64,000 nt of DNA, taken from the NCBI GenBank assembly GCA_036346225.1, contig JARFIW010000999.1, positions 2,339,001 through 2,403,000 of the forward strand, given 5' to 3'. Position numbers and translations under genes: made by a program. Source of the stretch: Platerodrilus igneus (lineage: Eukaryota; Arthropoda; Insecta; Coleoptera; Lycidae). The notes beneath the pieces were generated by a model that saw nothing but the letters and a program-made list of their open reading frames with translations, searched no databases and was not told the origin of the DNA. Below, piece by piece: positions 56,389-64,000 of this stretch (its first letter is position 1; each line of letters begins with the position of its first letter).

Positions 56389-57779
56389 TTGGAGGACACA
56401 ATCAAGGCAGCCACTAGTGTAATACTCAAGTTTAAGTTAATTATAGTACTATTTTGTTGGTTACATGGTTTTCTATTCTTTAACGTCATAAGTTTGATTT
56501 CATTAAAGTGCAGTAATAAATATTCCTTTGTAATTGAGAACTATATCTTCAAACATAATTACCGTGGTAAGATTTACTAATTCAATAAATGTTGCAAGTG
56601 AATTTTAATAACAATTTTATTTATTCTGTAATTTAATAATAGTAATTTTTTAAAAACAACGAGCACTGTTTTAACTTGTAATTTTCTATTTAATATTACA
56701 AAAACTTCAAAAGTATTCCTTCAACTTCTATTTTTAAAATAAACTATTTTTAGCACCTTCCTATTATCGAATTGACAAAAATTTATATATTGGATAGGGG
56801 ACAATAAAAATATGCATACATATTTTTCTCAAAATCTATAAATTCCATTAGAGAACAGACTAATATTAGTCTTGTTAATGAGCATTAGAAGTGAATGTGT
56901 ACAGAGTAGGACTAATTGTAATCAATTCCATATTGAAAATATTGTGAATTTCATTACGACTGATAAATCCAATATCCCACGATTCAAAATATAAAAAGCA
57001 TATTGTTCTGTGATTCAGTGATGTAGAAGTTAGCAACACTAATGTGCGTGAAGGGAATAGTGAAATTTATTTAAAAGATGAATTACTGAAGTTTTCAACA
57101 TAATACAGTAAGGTGTTTGACAAACGTAAGGGGTGAGAATTTATTTAACATATACTGCAAAATTTTATTGAACTTTATATAACTGTGGAGAATAGTCAAA
57201 GAAATTTAAATAATTGTAAACCATCTTAGAAACTACGGAACAAATCCATGTGACAGTATCACTTCTGCTGATTGAGATATCACGGACAGCAACCAACTGC
57301 TACACGTTTGATAAATAAATGTCAGAAAAATTACTGTACTTTAATGCCTAATGAACATTGATATTTTATGGTGATATTTGAATAGGCATTCTGGTATTAT
57401 GAATATATGTGAGGTGAATTTTACACTGATTTGAGTTCAAAACACATTAATTTTTTTTGTGGAGATTTTTGCATAAACAAATAAAGTTATATGTAAAGTA
57501 AATTTGCAAGCCACTGTAAAAGTAAACCTGTTTTAGTAAGACAAACTTTATAAGACTTGATTATTTAAAGGATAAAAATAATGTTGATAATGTAATTAAC
57601 ATTACATTTTTTTATACTAATTTGGTGTTCTTTGAAATTATTGATTATAAATAACTTGTCTAATTAATGTAACATTTAAAACAATTGTACATATCACATT
57701 AATTAACCTATTTTATTGTGCTTTAGCTTTTGATCTTGGGACGTTAAACCTAGAAATACCACAAATTTTACAAGGATTT
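56389..57779. other. AT-rich non-coding stretch
   Basis: No recognisable gene or repeat with a partner. Confidence 0.5.
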
Positions 57780-58110
57780 TTATTGACGTCCTAAGTCAAG
57801 GACATGTTCATCATGTACCCCACGACTTGGGCGCCCATTAATACTGCATGCTCCTATATATGCCTATAATTGCTATGATCTTCGCTGCTCCGTATTCTGG
57901 GACCTTTACTTATAAAATTTTTGCCGGCTGCTTTGGTCACTTTTCTGAAATTAAACTATCTACTCAAAAAATTCAGCTTCGGTAAATGACAACATTTATT
58001 TACACTCCAACTTAAATGAATATACAAGCCAAATCAAAATTAGTCTCCTCCTCCCCCACGCGCTCTCTCGCTCCCTCACTCACTCACCTCATTTACAAAT
58101 TATATACCTC
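57780..58110 (-). mobile_element. Gypsy-type LTR edge with primer binding site (minus strand)
   Basis: On the minus strand a TATATAA (58100-58106) is followed about 100 bp later by AATAAA (57995-58000). At 57818-57837 comes TGGGCGCCCAAGTCGTGGGG, similar to the lysine-tRNA primer site. This is the order U3-R-U5-PBS of a 5' LTR. A CT-rich tract lies at 58049-58090. No pol coding is visible beyond the site, and the outer LTR border is not determined. Confidence 0.4.
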
Positions 58111-58492
58111 CTCTTGTATAGCTGCCCTTAATAATAATTTCAAGATTAATATTTACACCATATAATATATCCAATTTATGTAAAAAAAAAAGGTAATATG
58201 GCTTCAAACAGTTCTTACTCTATCTTTGTTTCAATACGAGCTCATGGTAAAACCTTAACCTTTTAATGCTAAATTTTGCACACCAATATTCAAACAAACC
58301 CTTTTACCTTGTACATAATAAAATACTTCCAATACCATAAATCATTCACACAAAACTATTAAAAATCATCCAAATTAAAACATTCCATCAGAAACTTCTC
58401 CTTTTTTTTGTCCTTTTAGTTAATATACAAGGCATACTTAATGCTTATACTTTTATAAACCCAAAGGTATTTTCTATCCAAAGCTATTATAA
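58111..58492. other. AT-rich non-coding stretch
   Basis: No feature seen. Confidence 0.45.
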
Positions 58493-58495
58493 TAT

Positions 58496-58690
58496 ACAGG
58501 GTGTTCGATTAAGAATTTGAAAGTTAGTTACATTTTTGGCTAAACCAGAAGTGGTAGGAAAAAATGTGTTTAGTTGTCTTAAATGGCAATGAAATGCACT
58601 GACATTTTCCCCATTTAACCAACTTTCTATCGCTAAGAAGAAACGAATTATCAATGGTAGACACGTAAAATTTGGCACCCAATATATAAA
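58496..58690. mobile_element. possible MITE or transposon-tip relic
   Basis: TA-TACAGGGTGTTCGATTAAG at 58493 onward is a mariner-like tip. TTTTCCCCATTTAACC at 58607-58622 matches, as reverse complement, the tip of the 6491-8928 element (GGTTAAATGGGGAAAA in its right arm). A non-autonomous relative is a fair guess. The minus-strand open frame here is incidental. Confidence 0.4.
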
Positions 58691-60746
58691 AAATCTAGAT
58701 TATGTATTTTAGCCAAAGGCATATCCTGAATACAACTTTCATTTTTGTAACAAAGCCTAGAGTACTAACATTAGAATAATCAAATCAATTGAAATTTATT
58801 AAGAATTGTATGTTATACTTTATATAAAACGGCAACATTGTAATTTAATAAAGCTCAAAGGCGTATTTGAGTAATTAAAGATTTTTGTGACAAATATGTA
58901 TATCTATATTTTACCCAACTACACTTCCTGAACTTCAATTATTCACACACATTTCAATAAAGAATTGACCAACAGATACAACCAATGGTTCTCGATTGTA
59001 TTGCTTCATTCCACAATGTGGTTACATTTATGTTCATCACAAGCCTTTTAGTATGAGCTCAAATAACTCAATTGCACTAAACTTGCAATGGTAGGCGGAA
59101 GTCACAAAACCTTGAATAATATTTTTTCAATAAAATCTACTTCTCCTCTTTTTTAAACTTTGAACCAGTTTTATATAATCATAACATGCTACCCTTTTCA
59201 GAAATGTTCTTGCTGTTAAGAATTTCTATCTTTAAACCAGATGCTTCAGAAATTGTGCTCTGTAAAAAGAAGGATTTTGGCCACATGAAATTTTTCTTTT
59301 TTTATGTTTTGGGTAGGGTCTACTGCTACAAGTTGAAAACCATTTAAGTGTAGATTCCTCCGTGTTTTGTACAACACAGGCAGTCATTTGTTAATTGCAA
59401 ACTATTGTGTTTATTTTTAGGATTGTCAACCTATGCTATATATTATAGTCATGCTGCAAATTTTTGTTGGGTTTACTTTACCAACATGTGTAATGATAAT
59501 AGAGATTGACGCGTCTTAATTTTGGTAATTTAGATGGATTATATTTTTAAGCTCAAAATAATTAGGTGAATACGAAAGGTCTACAGTTTTCAAATTTTAT
59601 TAGTAACATCGGGGTGGGAAATCGACCACGTTTGGTAAGTATCCCCCTGCCCCTTTTGAGTATACACGCTTTGCATTTAATTTATTTTTTAATTTGTGTA
59701 GAACATATGATGCTAAATAAATGACAATATTTTAGAATTAGTTTTGTATTATCACATATAGTCAGAAAGCAGTCTCACAACTCACTTATTATTCCGTTTG
59801 TTGGATTATCAATTTTCTTTAAGCATGCATTTAAAATTTATTATTGTTTAGAATTGCAGTCGTTTATGAAAGAATTATTTTAATATACAAATAGATTTAT
59901 AATGGCTATAGTTTACAATACATTTTTCTTAATGTTTATTTTACAATAATCTATTATTTCTATTACTGTCGCATCACATACTAGTAAGTAAAAACTGATG
60001 AAAATTAAAATATTTGCATAACTAGTATATTTCGCACAAGATATAGATCTTTTTCGTGCATGACAACACACATATGCCAATCTATGACATTTCCTCTAAA
60101 AGAGGCATTATGATTAAACCGATTAAAAGTTGAACAAAAATTTGAACAAGCCAAATTAAAATTCTTACAAAATAAATTGCTAAAAATAATACTATATTAC
60201 ATTGATTATTAAGATGCAAATTTTTCTATTATTTTCTTTTGTCTGCATTTATGTCTTATGCTGGATGGCTTTTTACTTGCATACTTGTGGTTGATGAAAA
60301 GTTGTATGTATTTAACCAAGTTCTTGTGAGCGGTAAGGTGTGAGACATTTGCTAATGAGAGAAAAATTTAAAACTGATCGATGATAGATGCAAAAGTGTA
60401 AATATGTTTTACTTCTTACAATAGACTGTTATTTTTTGTTTTTACTTTTAACTTACAAAAGTAAAACCATGTCTTATAATTAATTGAAGGTGTTGTATAA
60501 TTTATATAATACTATTTAATAATAGTATAGAAGAATAACATAAGAATTAATACACAAAAAAAATAATTTGAAGGATATTTGCAGGCCACTCATTGAACGA
60601 GTGACAGCTTTTGTATTGCCTTAATCTCCTCTCTCCCTTAACATTAATTACAGATATAAAAACAAAGACTAACCAGCAACCTACAATTTCGCATTAACAC
60701 ATATACTCCAGCAAAAATACAAATCTGTGGACCAAATATTATGACC
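58691..60746. other. AT-rich non-coding stretch
   Basis: No recognisable coding sequence, repeat pair or structure. Confidence 0.5.
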
Positions 60747-60953
60747 ACTATATCAAAAAAACTACGTGAGAATAGTTGACATTTCCAAGAAAACTAGCAT
60801 GATGGACAACAAAATCTTCCCACAAATAGAACCGAATGAAATCTACGAATAGTTCGGATTTAATCTAAATGGAATGCCAAACTGCAGCAAATTCAAAGAA
60901 TACCTAAGGAATAAATACATCGAAAGAATAGATTGGATACTAAGTGGAAATTA
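60747..60953 (+). other. unrecognised coding-like stretch with one internal stop
   Basis: One frame reads QKNYVRIVDISKKTSMMDNK, then FPQIEPNEIYE, a TAG, FGFNLNGMPNCSKFKEYL and ends ERIDWILSGN before TAA. The composition is protein-like and richer in C and G than its surroundings. I do not recognise a family. A decayed transposon or gene fragment is likely. Confidence 0.25.
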
Positions 60954-62284
60954 AATTCCATAAACCCTTTGTAAAAGTGCCAACATTTTTACAACTTCTA
61001 TACGTAACCACGTTTCATCATAAAATGCACGAACATATACCTAGAAAACGGTATTCTTACTTTATAAGAATTAAAAACATAGTGTTTGTTGAACAGAATA
61101 TTTACACCCAAATGCAGTTTGGGGTTTTTATTAAATGTGACGATTGATGTAAAATTTAATTTCAAAATGATTTTTTGCCACATCAAAGCAAAATACTACA
61201 GAAGACTATGTGTTGGTTCATGTTAAGGATTAATATATTGTCCCCAGGATATAGTCTTATAAGCATTTCAGTTTCAACGGATGTACTATTCTCATTATTC
61301 ACATAAAAAGTATATGGAATAAACATAAGTAAAACAAGATCACATGAGTATAGAAAGTACCAGATAAAAGGTTGATTCAAAATAAAATTTGAATCCCCCA
61401 CAGGTAAATTTTATTTTACAAAAGGAAATAAAAAGTTGCATATTATACATAATAGCAACGTAGTGCAACTTAGTTGAAGTCTTCTGTGCAATATAACTCT
61501 ATGATCCACTGTATATGTTCTGTTTCTGTAAAGCATGCTACATAATCAATATTTCTATAATATTTTAGTCAATTTTAATTACATTGCATTTTGTACAAAG
61601 AAGTTTTAGTATATAAGAAACTAATTTTATCTGAATTGTCACAGTAACCTAAAGTGACTAAAACTTATTTTAGATGAACATTCCAATATATTTTATGGTA
61701 GTTATAATCTGAATTTTATTTAAAACTGTTGTTAATAATTTCCCATTTCTATCTGCTTTACTTTTTGGAACTAGGTAATAATTGTAGAATTGATCGATTA
61801 TTGGAAAATGGTGTATTACTAGCATTGAAAATACAAAACAGATGAGACAATATTTACATTAGCAGGTACCATTTTAACAAACAAAGGTATAAGTAATGGT
61901 CTTGCATTAAAAACCTCTCATTCGCTGGTTACGTTGCTCTTCAAAGTGATGGAATCTACATGTCGACTAATTTAATTATCATAGACACAAAACAATGCAC
62001 TAGAAATACATTCAAGGTATTAATTTATCCAGCTCAGTATTCTGTATATTATTGGTATTGGATTGTGTATCTCGCATGTCTTCGTAGGGCTGGATTAGAA
62101 TTACATGCATATAGCCATGGCAATTCGTCATATTCCTCTAATACAAAAATACTTGCTGTAAATACATAGTAATTTTTATGTAAATACTTTATAGTAATTT
62201 ATGAATGTAAGCGTAACGTTATTGGTTTGTTATTACCAACTAAAATACTTCTATTTATGTAATAAGTACATATAGTTGGTTTTC
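60954..62284. other. AT-rich non-coding stretch
   Basis: Nothing recognisable. The two opposing open frames at 60944-61147 and 60998-61186 overlap and have no family resemblance. Confidence 0.45.
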
Positions 62285-62347
62285 ATAAGCGAGTCCTATA
62301 GTTTATTTGCCGAGCGAACTAAGCTAATAAATATAGGATCAGCTTAT
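62285..62347 (+). other. imperfect hairpin, stem about 25 bp
   Basis: The arm at 62285-62310 pairs with the arm at 62323-62347: ATAAGC with GCTTAT, TCCTATA with TATAGGA, TTTATT with AATAAA, with a 3-base internal loop, one bulge and a 12-base terminal loop. It could be a microRNA-like hairpin or a transposon relic. The length suits an animal pre-miRNA but nothing else supports that. Confidence 0.35.
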
Positions 62348-64000
62348 AAAGCCTGTTTATGAACAAATTATATACATAGCTTTGTTCGAGTTGGTCCATA
62401 TACTTAAATATTTTGACAATAACTTTTAACGATTAAAATTGTATTATTGTTGACACTTATATGAAGAAAATTATGTCATTTATAAGAAAGAGCTGAAGAA
62501 CAATGAAACAAGAACCACCGTATATGCAGTTTTAGCCTATGAAAATACTGACTTGGCTTCCTATGAGCTAGTCAGCTTATGAACTACATATACAATACTA
62601 CATACTACCATCCACCTAATGAATGAATGGATATAAACAAATTTCTAAGTATTATACCATACTTGAAGAGAAAAGAAGATTTCAAGGCCAAAAAATTGGT
62701 TATTGTAGCTATAAAAAAAAATGTTCAATCTGTATTATTCAGTGCTGAAGATGAATTGCATTTGCTAAACAAGATTTGTAATTAATGAAGTAGTCTGTCT
62801 TAGAAATTAAAAAATTTTCGTATTCCAAATTATAATGAATTTTGGCATTTGTGGCGCCTGTTCGTGTCAAGAACTTACGGCATTACTTGCAACAAATGTG
62901 AAAGAACGCGAAATATACTTAGTTGTCAAGATCGTCGATACAAAGACAGGAGTTTTGTTATTTTATCAGGAGCCAGTTTTGATGTGGATATTATTTCTCG
63001 TGGACTTTTTTTTTTATCAATTATTGTAATAACCAATGCACTGTACAACCACTTGGAACTCGCAAAATTAGAAGGGTGCTTAGTATTGAGGCTTAAAATT
63101 GCCTAATGCCAACAGTTATTGGCATTGCTTTCACAGTTAGTTAGTAAATTCTGGAGATTGAATGACCGACATTATGTTACATGCAAGAATGGCACTCGGC
63201 CAGTGTTGCTGAATGATATGTTAAACAATTGGAAAACACAAAAGTTGAAATTGCTAAGAAAATATTAGATAAACGGGAAGAGTTGTTGGAACGAGCACAG
63301 AAAGTTTAAGAATCAAATGAGAAGATTCGATTAAGGAAACGTTCAAATCATGAATTACATATGTAGTTCGATTTGTTTGATAATTAATAAAATGTTGACA
63401 TTGTTTTGTTGTTTTTTTTTTTTTTTTATCATTTTGGACTAGTCCGTAAGGAGTCAATTTACGGTCGCTAAACTGTTACATATAACAGGTATTACAATCC
63501 AATCGTACATAAATAATTATTCAGAAACTACTTGTTAATTTCATTAAAAGTTGGAAAGTTAGTATTATTTTAATAAAAACGTATCAGGCAACATTGTTGG
63601 AAAGAAAATTCAATTTTTTGTATTTTAATAATAACAGTTTGTAAATAAATAAACTTTTCCCATATATCTTGTATAAAATTAGGCCTAAAATAAGGTATTT
63701 GCAATTTGCTTGGGTTTTGTGACGAGATGACATGGACTTTATAACGATAAAAGTTCTTTGGATCACAATATTTTGCATTAAAATTTTTTAATTCTTTATT
63801 ACAGTCTGCGATATAAATATTATACACTTTCCATATGTTTAGATCATTTCCTAAGTATTTTCATTTAGATTTCTCCATACTATGGCAGTTTTCAAAAGCT
63901 TAATATTTCTGGATATGATTTTTCTAAAGTGTCGATAGGTATTTTATTCGATGGTGATTGAGAGACTATTTAGAATAAATGTTTTACAAACTATTTCTTC
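62348..64000. other. AT-rich non-coding stretch
   Basis: The overlapping open frames at 62835-63106 include CNKCERTRN and look mildly protein-like but match nothing I recognise. A T-tract lies at 63412-63427. The window ends inside AT-rich sequence. Confidence 0.45.

Noticed and set aside
62835..63106. Two overlapping frames with CNKCERTRN and similar residues as a zinc-finger gene
   Set aside because: Too short, with no second half of a finger and no recognisable family.
1..64000. CRISPR arrays, operons, ribosome binding sites, tRNA or rRNA genes
   Set aside because: No spaced direct repeats, no tRNA cloverleaf or rRNA segments were found by eye, and the gene structure is that of an animal nuclear genome.

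Overview
The window reads as a piece of an animal nuclear genome, most likely an insect or other arthropod. It is very AT-rich, has almost no long open frames, carries GT...AG introns of 10-17 kb, and is packed with decayed transposable elements of kinds common in arthropods: Penelope-like elements with GIY-YIG endonuclease, mariner/Tc1-type elements, pogo, piggyBac, BEL/Pao, Gypsy-type LTRs and an APE-type LINE. There is no operon structure, CRISPR array or convincing RNA gene.

The one host gene I can support is the 3' half of CoREST (REST corepressor, RCOR family) on the plus strand. A cysteine-finger exon (33700-33797), a linker exon (50718-50913) and a terminal exon with the second SANT domain (51231-51677) have compatible phases and read as one protein. 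A further small phase-0 exon at 21509-21589 is possible. I could not find the ELM2 and first SANT domain. An unrelated-looking, untranslated-type exon with a perfect GTAAGT donor lies at the left edge (to 595).

Layout from left to right: 822-6225, a cluster of Penelope-like copies, two of them in a 1.54-kb inverted repeat; 6491-8928, a mariner-type element with about 0.5-kb terminal inverted repeats; 10489-10974, a solo LTR related to the BEL element at 27894; 12282-15075, a DNA transposon of a family whose superfamily I cannot name; 18260-21245, a pogo/Tigger element; 22546-23061 and 24043-24589, two solo LTRs of one family in opposite orientation, each with a 4-bp target duplication; 27894-32183, a BEL/Pao element with LTR, primer binding site, gag, protease, RT and RNase H but no integrase; 37270-38914, a fairly young piggyBac; 38936-46870, three LINE pieces, the largest carrying a nested LINE fragment and a third solo LTR; 48031-49640, another Penelope-like copy; 53803-56388, a second mariner-type element with compound inverted repeats; 57780-58110, a Gypsy-type LTR edge. 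The last 5 kb is nearly featureless.

The most interesting signal is in the Penelope 3' regions. All three copies carry a hammerhead-ribozyme-like fold about 100 bp before a (TA)n tail, in which the normally invariant C3-G8 pair appears as U3-A8. The copy at 48166-48207 also keeps a GUC cleavage triplet and a pairable helix I. All element boundaries were read by eye and may be off by a few bases to tens of bases.
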